A program made the position numbers and the translations under genes. A model generated the notes under the pieces. The model was not told the origin of the DNA. It made no database searches and saw only the letters and a program-made list of their open reading frames with translations. Positions 5,553 through 13,039 of a stretch of DNA of 25,771 nt are shown here, in pieces (the first letter of the stretch is position 1; the number at the start of each line of letters is the position of its first letter). This stretch comes from JAKIVR01 sp035933635 (GTDB taxonomy: Archaea > Thermoplasmatota > Thermoplasmata > Lutacidiplasmatales > UBA184): contig DASYYY010000039.1 in NCBI GenBank assembly GCA_035933635.1, positions 1 to 25,771 of the forward strand, read 5' to 3'.

Positions 5553-8500
5553 TTGGAAGAGTACTTCGCATCGCTCCGACGTTCCGTTGACGAGGCCTAC
5601 ACCGCCGCCGAACAGGCACGGCGCGTGGGGCTGGACCCGCAGCTCGTACCGGAGATCCCACGGGCGGAGGACATGGCGATGCGGGTGGAGAAGCTCCTCC
5701 AACACCTTCACCTCGATGGGATTTCCGAGGAGATCCGGGCGCTCTGCCGCGAGCTTCCGCGCGAGGAGGTCGCCGTGGAGATGGCGCGCCGTCTGGCCCG
5801 GGACACCGCCCGCGCACCGGAGCTCGAGCCCCGCCTCGACGCGGCGCTCCGCGTCGGGCTCGCCATCCTGACGGAGGGGATTCTCGTCGCTCCCCTCGAG
5901 GGGCTCGCCGAGGTCCACGTCCGCTCCGGAGGTGGGGAGCCGCCGTACCTCGAGCTGTACTACGCCGGGCCGATCCGCGCCGCGGGCGGCACCGCCCAGG
6001 CGCTCTCGGTGCTCCTCGCTGACGTCGTGCGGCGCGACGCCGGCCTCGGCGCGTTCCGTCCGCAGCGTGCCGAGGTCGACCGGTACATGGAGGAGATTCC
6101 CCTGTACAAGCACCTCCAGCACCTGCAGTACGTCCCTACGGCCGAGGAGATCGAGCTCGTCGCGCGCAACGTCCCCGTATGTATCTCGGGCGAGGCGACG
6201 GAGGGCGATGCGGAGGTCAGCGCCTTCCGCGACCTTCCCCGCATCGCGACCAATGGCGTGCGGGGCGGTGCCTGCCTGGTCATCGCCGAAGGGCTGTGCC
6301 AGAAGGCCGCCAAGCTGCGCAAGGTCGTCGATCGCCTCCAGTTACCGGGGTGGGAGTTCCTCGGACAGCTCGGGCGTCACGGGCCGAGCGAGGAGGAGGC
6401 CGGGCACGGCCCGAAATACCTCGCCGAGGCGGTGGGGGGCCGGCCGGTGCTGGGCTACCCCCGCCGACCGGGAGGGTTCCGGCTCACCTACGGCCGCGCT
6501 CGCACCGGCGGGCTCGCCGCGTGCGCGGTGAACCCCGCCACGATGGTCCTGTTACGGAACTTCGTCGCGGTGGGCACCCAGGTCAAGCTCGAGTATCCGG
6601 GCAAGGCGACGGCGATGGCGCTGTGCGACACCGTCGAAGGCCCCATCGTCGAGCTCGACGACGGCAGCGTCGTCGCCGTACATGACGCGGCGACGGCGGA
6701 GGAGCTCCTTCCGCGGGTCCGACGGCTCGTCGACCTGGGCGAGCTGCTCGTGCCGTTCGGTGAGTTCTTGGAGAACAACCGGGCCCTCGAGCCCGGGGGG
6801 TACACTCTCGAGGCGCACCTCGCCACGCTGCGGGCCAAGGGCGGGCAGCTCGATCCGTCCTCCGCCCAACCGAGCTACGCCGAGGCGGTACGGGCGAGCC
6901 GTGAGCTCGGCGTCCCGCTCCACCCGAGGTACAACCTCTTCTGGCACGATCTCAGCACCGAGGAGATCCGCAATCTCTCGGTCCACGTCGAGGCCCGGGG
7001 CCGCTGGCACGACGATAGAGTTCTGCTCCCGGTCGATCCCGATTGGCATGAGCTGCTGGTGCGACTGGGTCTCCCGTTCGCTCCGGACCACGAGGGGTTG
7101 TGGCGGGTCGAGGAGCTCGCCGGTTGGGCGCTCGTCGGCGGGCTCGGGCTGGAACCTTCCGAGTCGACGTTGGTGCGCACGGTCCCGCTCCCGGCCGCCG
7201 AGGAACCGCTGGGGCCGCTCGAGCTCGTCAGCCGCTTGGCGGGGGTCGAAGTACGCGCCCGCGCCCCGAGTCGGGTGGGGGGGCGGATCGGCCGCCCGGA
7301 GAAGGCCCGACAGCGCAAGATGAACCCGAACGTCCACACGCTCTTTCCGGTGGGCGACGCGGGCGGACCGCAGCGCTCGGTGGAGGAGGCCGCCCGCAAG
7401 ACCATGGGCGGAGGTGTCCCCACCCCACTGGGAACCCGCAAATGCGGCACGTGTGGCCAGCTCACGATCTGGACGCGATGCGCCTGCGGCGGCACCACGG
7501 AGCCCACCGGCGAGGTCCGTACCCAATCTCTGCCCGTGGCCCCACTATGGGCCAACTGCCTGGACCGGCTGCAGTTGGCCGAACCACCTCACGTCAAGGG
7601 CGTCAAGGGGTTGACCAGCCGCGCCAAGGTCCCCGAACGTTTGGAGAAGGGGATCCTCCGGGCAGCCCACGGGATCTCGGTCTATCAGGACGGAACCGCT
7701 CGATTCGATCTGACCGACATGCCTCTTACCCACTTCCGGCCGGGCGAGGTCGGGCTCGCTCCCGCGCGCGCCGTCGAGCTCGGTTACGCCCTCGACGTCC
7801 TGGGCGAGCCGGTCACCCACGCCGACCAGCTCCTCGAGCTCCGCGTCCAGGACCTGATCGTCTCGAGGTCCTGCGCCCGGTACCTGACCCAGCTCGCACA
7901 GTTCGTCGACGACGAGCTTGTCCGGCTGTACGGTCTCGAGTCGTTCTACCGTGTCCAGCGCTCCGAGGGGCTGATCGGTCAGATCGTCGTGGCGCTCGCG
8001 CCCCATACCTCGGGCGGGGTCGCCGGTCGGATCATCGGGTTCACCGAGGCGGAGGGATGCTTCGCCCATCCGCTGTTCCACGCGGCGAAGCGGCGGAACT
8101 GCGACGGGGACGAGGACTCCGTGACGCTCCTGCTCGACGCACTGCTGAACTTCTCGCGCGCCTTCCTGCCCGAGAGCCGCGGCGCGCTGATGGACAAGCC
8201 GCTCGTGCTGACGACGCGTCTCGATGCGCGCGAGGTCGACAAGGAGGCCCAGAACGTCGATATCGCGCTCGACTACCCTGGCGAGCTCTACCGGGCGGCC
8301 GACCGCCACGAGCCGGCCAAAGCGCTCGAGAGGACGATCGACCTCGTCGGCCATCACCTGGAGGGGCCGGGGGCCACCTCGGGTTACGCCTTCACGCACG
8401 ATACGCAGGACATCGCCGCGGGCCCGGTCCGGTCGGCGTATCGGGAGGCCGGCTCGATGGCCCGGATCGTCGAGCAGTCGCTCATGCTGACCGCGCAACT

Positions 8501-8897
8501 CCGTTCGGTGGACGTCTCCGAGGCCGTGACGCTCGTGCTGAACTCCCATTTCTTGCCCGACCTGATGGGGAACCTGAAGTCGTATGCGACGCAGCGGTTC
8601 CGCTGCAAGAGCTGCGGCGCGTCGTATCGCCGCCCGCCCCTCCTCGGCCGTTGCGGCGAGATGCGTACCGGGCGGCCCTGCGGGGGGGAGCTCGCCCCCA
8701 CCGTTTTCGAGGGCGCGGTGCGCAAGTATCTCGGACTCTCCCAGCGGCTCGCGGAGACCCCGGGGGTCACCCCCTACGTGCGGCAGCGGATCCAACTGCT
8801 CGAATCCTCGCTCGCCACGATGTTCCCCGGGACCTCCGAGCAGACGGTTCTGGATCGGTTCCAGACGCCGATCGAAGAGTCACCGGAAGGCGCCTAG
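5553..8897 (+). CDS. polC: DNA polymerase D large catalytic subunit (DP2)
   Basis: 1114 residues, within the normal intein-free size of euryarchaeal DP2. Features in order: the N-terminal helical region; the G-P-I-R-A-A-G-G-T-A-Q-A block (about residues 137-148) characteristic of the family; a zinc-binding site with C631, C634, C643 and C645; the catalytic double-psi-beta-barrel loop N849-C-D851-G-D853-E-D855 followed by the F-L-P-x-x-R-G block; and a C-terminal zinc site starting C1018-X2-C1021. DP2 is the replicative polymerase of Euryarchaeota and related lineages, acting with DP1 (proofreading subunit), PCNA and primase. DP1 is not in this window, so the two subunits are unlinked here. 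The start is TTG at 5553: the protein begins with the expected residues, the next in-frame ATG is about 40 codons later, and a TATA box sits at the right distance. No intein is present. Confidence 0.97.
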   Translation: MEEYFASLRRSVDEAYTAAEQARRVGLDPQLVPEIPRAEDMAMRVEKLLQHLHLDGISEEIRALCRELPREEVAVEMARRLARDTARAPELEPRLDAALRVGLAILTEGILVAPLEGLAEVHVRSGGGEPPYLELYYAGPIRAAGGTAQALSVLLADVVRRDAGLGAFRPQRAEVDRYMEEIPLYKHLQHLQYVPTAEEIELVARNVPVCISGEATEGDAEVSAFRDLPRIATNGVRGGACLVIAEGLCQKAAKLRKVVDRLQLPGWEFLGQLGRHGPSEEEAGHGPKYLAEAVGGRPVLGYPRRPGGFRLTYGRARTGGLAACAVNPATMVLLRNFVAVGTQVKLEYPGKATAMALCDTVEGPIVELDDGSVVAVHDAATAEELLPRVRRLVDLGELLVPFGEFLENNRALEPGGYTLEAHLATLRAKGGQLDPSSAQPSYAEAVRASRELGVPLHPRYNLFWHDLSTEEIRNLSVHVEARGRWHDDRVLLPVDPDWHELLVRLGLPFAPDHEGLWRVEELAGWALVGGLGLEPSESTLVRTVPLPAAEEPLGPLELVSRLAGVEVRARAPSRVGGRIGRPEKARQRKMNPNVHTLFPVGDAGGPQRSVEEAARKTMGGGVPTPLGTRKCGTCGQLTIWTRCACGGTTEPTGEVRTQSLPVAPLWANCLDRLQLAEPPHVKGVKGLTSRAKVPERLEKGILRAAHGISVYQDGTARFDLTDMPLTHFRPGEVGLAPARAVELGYALDVLGEPVTHADQLLELRVQDLIVSRSCARYLTQLAQFVDDELVRLYGLESFYRVQRSEGLIGQIVVALAPHTSGGVAGRIIGFTEAEGCFAHPLFHAAKRRNCDGDEDSVTLLLDALLNFSRAFLPESRGALMDKPLVLTTRLDAREVDKEAQNVDIALDYPGELYRAADRHEPAKALERTIDLVGHHLEGPGATSGYAFTHDTQDIAAGPVRSAYREAGSMARIVEQSLMLTAQLRSVDVSEAVTLVLNSHFLPDLMGNLKSYATQRFRCKSCGASYRRPPLLGRCGEMRTGRPCGGELAPTVFEGAVRKYLGLSQRLAETPGVTPYVRQRIQLLESSLATMFPGTSEQTVLDRFQTPIEESPEGA

Positions 8898-8937
8898 CCC
8901 CCCGGGGGCGCTCGGCGCGCCGCGTCCGGTGACAAGG

Positions 8938-8947
8938 TCATAATACA
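8938..8947 (+). promoter_or_regulatory. TATA box for the tRNA-Arg gene
   Basis: TCATAATACA lies 23-32 bases before the first base of the acceptor stem at 8970, the normal archaeal spacing. It independently supports 8970 as the 5' end of the tRNA. Confidence 0.6.
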
Positions 8948-8969
8948 GAGGCCGGCCTCGACCGGCGGC

Positions 8970-9073
8970 GGGCTTGTAGGGTAGTCTGGACTATCCTTTT
9001 GGCCTTCGAAGCCAAAGACCCGGGTTCGAAACCCTCGCCCCGCCGGGGCCGGGCGAATCTCCCGGCAAGCCCG
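8970..9073 (+). tRNA. tRNA-Arg (anticodon UCG) with a 29-base T-loop intron
   Basis: Exons 8970-9030 and 9060-9073 assemble a complete 75-base tRNA. Acceptor GGGCTTG (8970-8976) pairs perfectly with CAAGCCC (9066-9072), with discriminator G at 9073. T8, A14, G15, G18, G19 and A21 are at their standard places, and the D-stem has the G10-U25 pair common in archaea. Anticodon stem TTGGC (8999-9003) pairs with GCCAA (9011-9015) around loop CTTCGAA, so the anticodon is TCG at 9006-9008, reading CGA. T-stem CCGGG (9020-9024) pairs with CCCGG (9061-9065) and the joined T-loop is TTCGAAT. Read without splicing, the T- and acceptor stems do not form. CCA is not encoded. The gene sits between DP2 and a thioredoxin-like gene with its own TATA box. 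Confidence 0.88.
9031..9059 (+). other. tRNA intron at position 59/60 (bulge-helix-bulge)
   Basis: The unspliced transcript forms a canonical motif for the archaeal splicing endonuclease: outer helix is the T-stem (9020-9024 with 9061-9065); a 3-base bulge TCT (9058-9060); a 4-pair central helix TTCG (9025-9028) with CGAA (9054-9057); a 3-base bulge AAA (9029-9031); and an intron helix CCC (9032-9034) with GGG (9051-9053). Cutting after the second base of each bulge removes 9031-9059 and leaves exactly a 7-base T-loop. Introns at 59/60 are known from Thermoproteales; most euryarchaeal tRNA introns are at 37/38. Confidence 0.85.
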
Positions 9074-9079
9074 TCCGCC

Positions 9080-9100
9080 GCCCCCGGGGGCTATCCTTTT
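9080..9100 (+). terminator. Possible terminator after tRNA-Arg
   Basis: A perfect palindrome GCCCCCGGGGGC (9080-9091) is followed by a short pyrimidine run ending in TTTT (9097-9100), a few bases after the tRNA 3' end. Archaeal termination mainly needs the T-run, and this one is short, so the call is tentative. The same run may instead act as promoter sequence for the gene at 9138. Confidence 0.3.
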
Positions 9101-9137
9101 CACGACTGCCCGCCTCGTTCCCGGTCCCGAGCGGGCC

Positions 9138-10298
9138 ATGGTCGATTGGAAGGAGGTCGAGCGGCTCCGCTCCAAGGGCTTGGACTGGTCCTCGATCGCC
9201 GAGGAGGACAAGGTCGGATTCAGCCCGCCCGAAGGCTCGGGCGACCCCGGCCGGGCGCTCAAGACGCTCTACTTGAACCGCAAATCGCAACGCTCGCGCA
9301 GTTCCCGCGGCCAGTCGGTGGCGGCCGAGGAGACCGATTTCACGAGCGCCGGCTCGAAGCTCTGGAGCAATCGCCTCCTCGTTCTCGGTCTCTTCGTCGC
9401 GGTGATGCTGGGGGCGTGGTCGGTGGTGGCCCTGTGGCGCCCGTCGCCGTTCGGGGCGCTGGTCACGTTCTACCCCGACCTGATCGTCGGACTCATCCTC
9501 GGTGGCGCTCTGCTCGCCGGCGCCTTCGTCATCGGATCGACGGATGTCCGCGCCCACTGGATGAAGCCGGTGGCCATCGGCTTGGTCGTCGGGCTGGTCG
9601 GGGTGGGGCTCTCCGGGTACGTGGCGCAGTCGCAAGGCTACCTCAACCTCCAGCCCTGCTCGCTCAGCTACGATGGTGGCGCCTGGTGCAAGGCGCCCAA
9701 CTCCCAGTGGACCGACTCGGGCAAGCCGGTGATCTTCTTCTTCGGGTCGGAGGCGTGCCCGTACTGCTCGGCGTCGAGCTGGGCGATCCGCGATGCACTC
9801 CAGGCGTTCGGTACGCTGACCGGCTGGGGGTACAGCACCTCGAGCCCGACCGATAGCGCCGGTCCGAATACTCCGGAGGTGGCGCTCGACGGGAGTTCGC
9901 TGGCGAGCAGTTATCTCTCGTGGGACCCGCACGAGGATTCCGACAACCAGCAGATCAACTACCCGGCCGTCTCAGCTCAGGAGAACTCCTACGTCCTGAC
10001 CTACGACAACGGCGAGTCCATCCCGTTCGTGGTGTTCGGGGCGACCTACATGCACACGGGGACCTTCATCGACCCGTCGGCGATGTGCGTCAATGGTCAG
10101 CTCGGGAATCCCTACACCCCGTCGCAGGTCCAGGGCCAGATCACCAACCAAAGCGGTTCGGCCTACTCGGCGATCGCCCCGGAAACCTACCTCATAGAGG
10201 CGTACTTCGTCAAGGTCATCGAGCTCGCCGGGCTCAACCCGCCGGCGAGCGTCACGCAGAACCCCTCGGTGCAGAGCGACCTCCAGTCGATCCCGTAG
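9138..10298 (+). CDS. Membrane-anchored thioredoxin-like protein (DUF929 type)
   Basis: 386 residues. A cytoplasmic N-terminal domain (1-70) has W-K-E-V and a K-G-x-D-W-x-x-I-A motif that looks like a small helical nucleic-acid or protein-binding module. Three membrane helices follow (about 79-100, 111-133, 144-163). The outer domain begins with a Cys pair (C174, C184), then the strand V-I-F-F-F-G-S-E-A and the redox motif C207-P-Y-C210, and continues as the long insert-containing domain seen in archaeal DUF929 proteins. CPYC suggests a thiol oxidoreductase outside the membrane. The VKOR homologue begins 20 bases downstream, so the pair probably introduces disulfides into secreted proteins: VKOR passes electrons from this protein to quinone. 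The family call rests on overall resemblance; the pairing supports it. Confidence 0.75.
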   Translation: MVDWKEVERLRSKGLDWSSIAEEDKVGFSPPEGSGDPGRALKTLYLNRKSQRSRSSRGQSVAAEETDFTSAGSKLWSNRLLVLGLFVAVMLGAWSVVALWRPSPFGALVTFYPDLIVGLILGGALLAGAFVIGSTDVRAHWMKPVAIGLVVGLVGVGLSGYVAQSQGYLNLQPCSLSYDGGAWCKAPNSQWTDSGKPVIFFFGSEACPYCSASSWAIRDALQAFGTLTGWGYSTSSPTDSAGPNTPEVALDGSSLASSYLSWDPHEDSDNQQINYPAVSAQENSYVLTYDNGESIPFVVFGATYMHTGTFIDPSAMCVNGQLGNPYTPSQVQGQITNQSGSAYSAIAPETYLIEAYFVKVIELAGLNPPASVTQNPSVQSDLQSIP

Positions 10299-10318
10299 GA
10301 GCCGCAGGCGGATCCGCT

Positions 10319-10798
10319 GTGGACGCTCGGGTGCTCCATCGGCTCCTCCTGTTGAGCCTGATCGTGGGACTCGCGTTCAGCTCGTTCGCGACGTTCGAGA
10401 CCTACTATGCGCCGCTCCGGACGAGTTGCACGATCAATGCGTTCTTCTCCTGCGGGGCGGTCGATCAGAGCAGCCACACGACCATCGGGCCCGTACCGGA
10501 CTGGGCCATCGGCCTCGGCGGGTTCGTCGCGATGCTCGCGCTCGATGTCCCGCTGATACGAAGCTACGATCCGCGGTATCTGTACGGCGTGCTCGTCCTC
10601 GCGACGGTCGGCCTCGCGCTGGCCATCGGCCTCGGGATCCTCGAGGTCACGGTCATCCATGCCCTCTGCCCGATCTGCCTCGGGGCCTACCTCTCCGACG
10701 CCGGGGCCTTCGGAGTGGCGCTCGGGCTGGTCCGAATGCGGCGGTCGGCGCGCGCGGCTCCGTCGGCCCGGGCCGGATCGGCGGTCGCCGAGGACTGA
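10319..10798 (+). CDS. Vitamin K epoxide reductase (VKOR) family protein
   Basis: 159 residues from the GTG at 10319 (a second GTG at 10331 is possible). Four hydrophobic segments, a loop Cys pair C37-X7-C45 in the context S-C-G-A-V, and the active-site C117-P-I-C120 in the last helical region, as in bacterial and archaeal VKOR proteins. These integral membrane enzymes reoxidise a thioredoxin-like partner and hand electrons to quinone, generating disulfide bonds outside the cytoplasm. The partner is almost certainly the CPYC protein encoded immediately upstream. The Arg/Ala/Ser-rich tail after residue 140 is a cytoplasmic extension without known role. Confidence 0.88.
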   Translation: MDARVLHRLLLLSLIVGLAFSSFATFETYYAPLRTSCTINAFFSCGAVDQSSHTTIGPVPDWAIGLGGFVAMLALDVPLIRSYDPRYLYGVLVLATVGLALAIGLGILEVTVIHALCPICLGAYLSDAGAFGVALGLVRMRRSARAAPSARAGSAVAED

Positions 10799-10809
10799 GC
10801 GCGAGCGAT

Positions 10810-11121
10810 CTACCGGAAGTAGCCGGCGGCGGTCACGGGATCGACGCGCTTCTCCTCTTCGACCTTCACGGCGTGGAGGATGTCGATGGCCATCACGGCG
10901 TTCATGGGGATGAGCCGGATCCGGCCCTTCTCCTCCTTCTTGGTGCCCTCGTCGAGCTCCAGGGCGAGGGAGTTGTCCCCCCCGACGCTCACGAGCCCTC
11001 GGAACACACCGGTCGACTCGAAGGGCTCATCGCGCGAACCGGCCGAGAAGACCTTGATCCGCGATCCCTGCGTGAGCGAGATGAGGGGGCGCTTGGCGAC
11101 GGCGGTCTCCGTCGCGTTCAT
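10810..11121 (-). CDS. Small conserved archaeal-type protein, possibly Sm-like
   Basis: 103 residues. The central part (about residues 15-80) alternates short strands with Gly turns (G-V-F-R-G-L-V-S-V-G-G) and ends with I-R-L-I-P-M-N-A-V-M-A-I-D-I, an arrangement like a small beta-barrel of the Lsm/Sm type, where a final strand lists a residue-I-P pattern. I cannot name a family with confidence. Its ATG overlaps the stop of the upstream winged-helix gene by four bases (ATGA), so both are made together. If Sm-like it would bind RNA; otherwise it may be a regulator partner. It is convergent with the VKOR gene, 11 bases away. Confidence 0.6.
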   Translation of the reverse strand: MNATETAVAKRPLISLTQGSRIKVFSAGSRDEPFESTGVFRGLVSVGGDNSLALELDEGTKKEEKGRIRLIPMNAVMAIDILHAVKVEEEKRVDPVTAAGYFR

Positions 11122-11630
11122 CGCGAGGCTCCTTTCGTCCGGGCCGACGCTCCGGTCGTGGGTGCAGTTACCATCGGGGGTGCCCGCTCGATGAGAGCCT
11201 GCAGGTGGTTTACCGTTTCCCGATACCGGCGGAGCGCGTTCTGGGCGTTCGCCTCTGTGAAGTCCCACGCTCGGGCGAGGTTGCCGTAGCGCAGCCGGTA
11301 GCCCTTGCGTCCCTTCCCCTCGGCCGAGCTGCCGACCTCCTCCAGCAGGTCGAGCGCCTTGAGCTTGTTCAGGTGCCGATAGATCGTGGGCTTGGTCGTC
11401 TGGAGCACCGCCGCCAGCTCCTCGCCGTACCACGCCCGGCTCGGGTCGCGCAGCAGGCAGTTCCGCACGAGCCGGTAGGCGAGGGTCTCGCCGACCGGTC
11501 CCTCCCCGGTACGCCCGTCGTCCCCGGCCGGAAGGTAGCCGATCATCCGCAGGAACTCCACCAGCACCTCGTCCGGATCGGTCAACGGGGTCAGCGGGGT
11601 CTGGTAGCGGAGCGGGAGCTCGAAGGTCAT
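11118..11630 (-). CDS. Winged-helix transcriptional regulator
   Basis: 170 residues from the ATG at 11630. A variable N-terminus is followed by a winged helix: helix 1 around 49-60, then G-E-E-L-A-A-V-L (69-76), turn, and recognition helix K-P-T-I-Y-R-H-L-N-K-L (80-90), then a wing with basic residues G-K-G-R-K-G. The C-terminal 50 residues are predicted helical and could dimerise. An upstream in-frame extension is Arg-rich and overlaps the promoter, so it was not used. The divergent molybdo-hydroxylase operon begins 102 bases away, making that operon one possible target, but the operon partner is the small protein downstream. Family within the winged-helix superfamily is not resolved. Confidence 0.75.
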   Translation of the reverse strand: MTFELPLRYQTPLTPLTDPDEVLVEFLRMIGYLPAGDDGRTGEGPVGETLAYRLVRNCLLRDPSRAWYGEELAAVLQTTKPTIYRHLNKLKALDLLEEVGSSAEGKGRKGYRLRYGNLARAWDFTEANAQNALRRYRETVNHLQALIERAPPMVTAPTTGASARTKGASR

Positions 11631-11662
11631 CGAGAGGTACGGGCGAGGGAGGGAACTCCGGG

Positions 11663-11670
11663 GATATAGC
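11663..11670 (-). promoter_or_regulatory. TATA box for the winged-helix regulator
   Basis: GCTATATC on the minus strand, 33-40 bases upstream of the ATG at 11630, in a GC-rich gap. It predicts a short leader of around ten bases. Confidence 0.45.
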
Positions 11671-11732
11671 CCCCGGCGTCGCCGGCGCAACCGCACCCCA
11701 AACCGTTACCCGACCCGGCGCCTCGCGCCCCG

Positions 11733-12569
11733 ATGGCGTTCGAGCTCGCCGTCCCGGAGACCGAGGCGGAGGCCTTCGAGTTCCTCGCCGGCGCCGGGGC
11801 CCCCCCGGCCGCCGCGCTCGCCGGGGGGACCGACCTGTTGCTCGACGTCGAGTACGGCCGGGTGGACGCCGCCCGGCTCGTCAGCCTGCGCCGGCTACCG
11901 TGGCGCTTCGTCCAATGGGGCGAGTCCTCCGTCCGTATCGGGAGCACGGCGCCCCTCGCGTCGCTCGAGTCCGATCCGGAGCTTCGCCGTCGGATCCCGG
12001 GGTTGCATACCGCGGTCGGCGCGGTGGGGGGGTACGCACTGCGCCACCGCGCCACCCTCGGGGGGAACCTGGCCCGATGCGCCCCGGCCAGCGACCTCCT
12101 ACCGGTGCTCCTTGCACTGGAGTGCACGGTCGAACTCGTCGGACCCGCGGGATCGCGCGAGCTCGAGCTTGGAAAGTTCCTGATCGGCTCGCGGCGCACC
12201 GCGCTCGGTCCTTCGGAGCTCATCCGGTCGGTCACCGTCCCGGCACGACCGTGCGCCTACCTCTGGCAACGCGTGCGGCCGGCGAACGACATCAGCCAGG
12301 TGGGCGTCGCCGCGGCCCGCCGGCCCGATGGTGCCTGGACCCTGGCGGTCGGCGGGATCGTGCCGTGCCCGCGCGGATTCCCCGAGGCCGCCGGGCTCCT
12401 TCACGGGCCCTCGCCGGGCCGCGCCGAGATACGGGCGGCGGCGGACCGAGCGAGCCGAGAGGCACCCTTCTCCACCGACAAGCGCGCGACGGAGTCGTAC
12501 CGTCGACGGCTGGTGGCGGTGCTCGTCGAGCGCGCGGTGGACGCGGTCGTGCTCCAGGGGGGAGGATGA
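11733..12569 (+). CDS. Molybdo-hydroxylase FAD-binding subunit (xanthine dehydrogenase family)
   Basis: 278 residues, normal for the medium subunit of three-part xanthine dehydrogenase, CO dehydrogenase and related enzymes. FAD pyrophosphate motifs are present: A-G-G-T-D-L-L (30-36) and T108-L-G-G-N112 followed by A-P-A-S-D-L. It passes electrons from the 2Fe-2S subunit to an acceptor. The TGA overlaps the ATG of the 2Fe-2S subunit, so the subunits are translationally coupled. No TATA box is obvious beyond an AT-containing GTTAC about 30 bases upstream of the ATG. Substrate cannot be told from this subunit. Confidence 0.9.
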   Translation: MAFELAVPETEAEAFEFLAGAGAPPAAALAGGTDLLLDVEYGRVDAARLVSLRRLPWRFVQWGESSVRIGSTAPLASLESDPELRRRIPGLHTAVGAVGGYALRHRATLGGNLARCAPASDLLPVLLALECTVELVGPAGSRELELGKFLIGSRRTALGPSELIRSVTVPARPCAYLWQRVRPANDISQVGVAAARRPDGAWTLAVGGIVPCPRGFPEAAGLLHGPSPGRAEIRAAADRASREAPFSTDKRATESYRRRLVAVLVERAVDAVVLQGGG

Positions 12570-13039
12570 ACCGCACGACCTCCGCCTCGATCCGGGTGGA
12601 CGGCACTCCCCGCGCTCTCGACGGCGTCCCGGACGAGGAGCGTTTGCTCGATTCGCTCCGCTGGCGATGGGAGCTCCGGGGGACGAAGGAGGGGTGCCGC
12701 ACGGGGGACTGCGGGGCGTGCACGGTGCTCGTCGATGGGAAGGCGACGCTCTCATGCCTGACCCTCACCCGGGAGGTCGAGGGAGCGGAGGTCACGACGG
12801 TCGAGGGGCTGGAGAACGACCCGGTCGGGCAGCGGGTGCAGGCCGCGTTCGTCCGGGAAGGTGCGCTCCAGTGCGGATACTGCACTCCCGGTTTCGTCAC
12901 CGCGCTGACCGGCCTGATCCGGGATCGCCCCGGCGCCACCGCGGAAGAGCTGCTCGAAGGACTGCAGGGCAATCTGTGCCGCTGCACGGGCTACGCCTCC
13001 ATCGTCCGCGCGGTCCGTGCCTTGGAGACGCGCACGTGA
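12566..13039 (+). CDS. Molybdo-hydroxylase [2Fe-2S] subunit
   Basis: 157 residues. The N-terminal plant-type ferredoxin domain binds a cluster through C44, C49, C52 and C64. The C-terminal helical domain binds the second cluster through C103-G-Y-C106 and C138-R-C140, the standard pattern. It carries electrons from the molybdenum site to FAD. A GGAGG-like sequence directly precedes the ATG, which overlaps the upstream stop; its own stop overlaps the GTG of the large subunit. Confidence 0.95.
   Translation: MNRTTSASIRVDGTPRALDGVPDEERLLDSLRWRWELRGTKEGCRTGDCGACTVLVDGKATLSCLTLTREVEGAEVTTVEGLENDPVGQRVQAAFVREGALQCGYCTPGFVTALTGLIRDRPGATAEELLEGLQGNLCRCTGYASIVRAVRALETRT

Noticed and set aside
5553..8897. 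Possible intein in DP2, common in this gene
   Set aside because: The length is 1114 residues and the catalytic loop runs uninterrupted; no intein splice motifs seen.
8991..9100. Ten-base repeat CTATCCTTTT at 8991 and 9091, exactly 100 apart
   Set aside because: The first copy is fully explained by the tRNA D-arm and anticodon stem; the second is a short T-run in a gap. No longer similarity flanks them, so not an attachment-site duplication.
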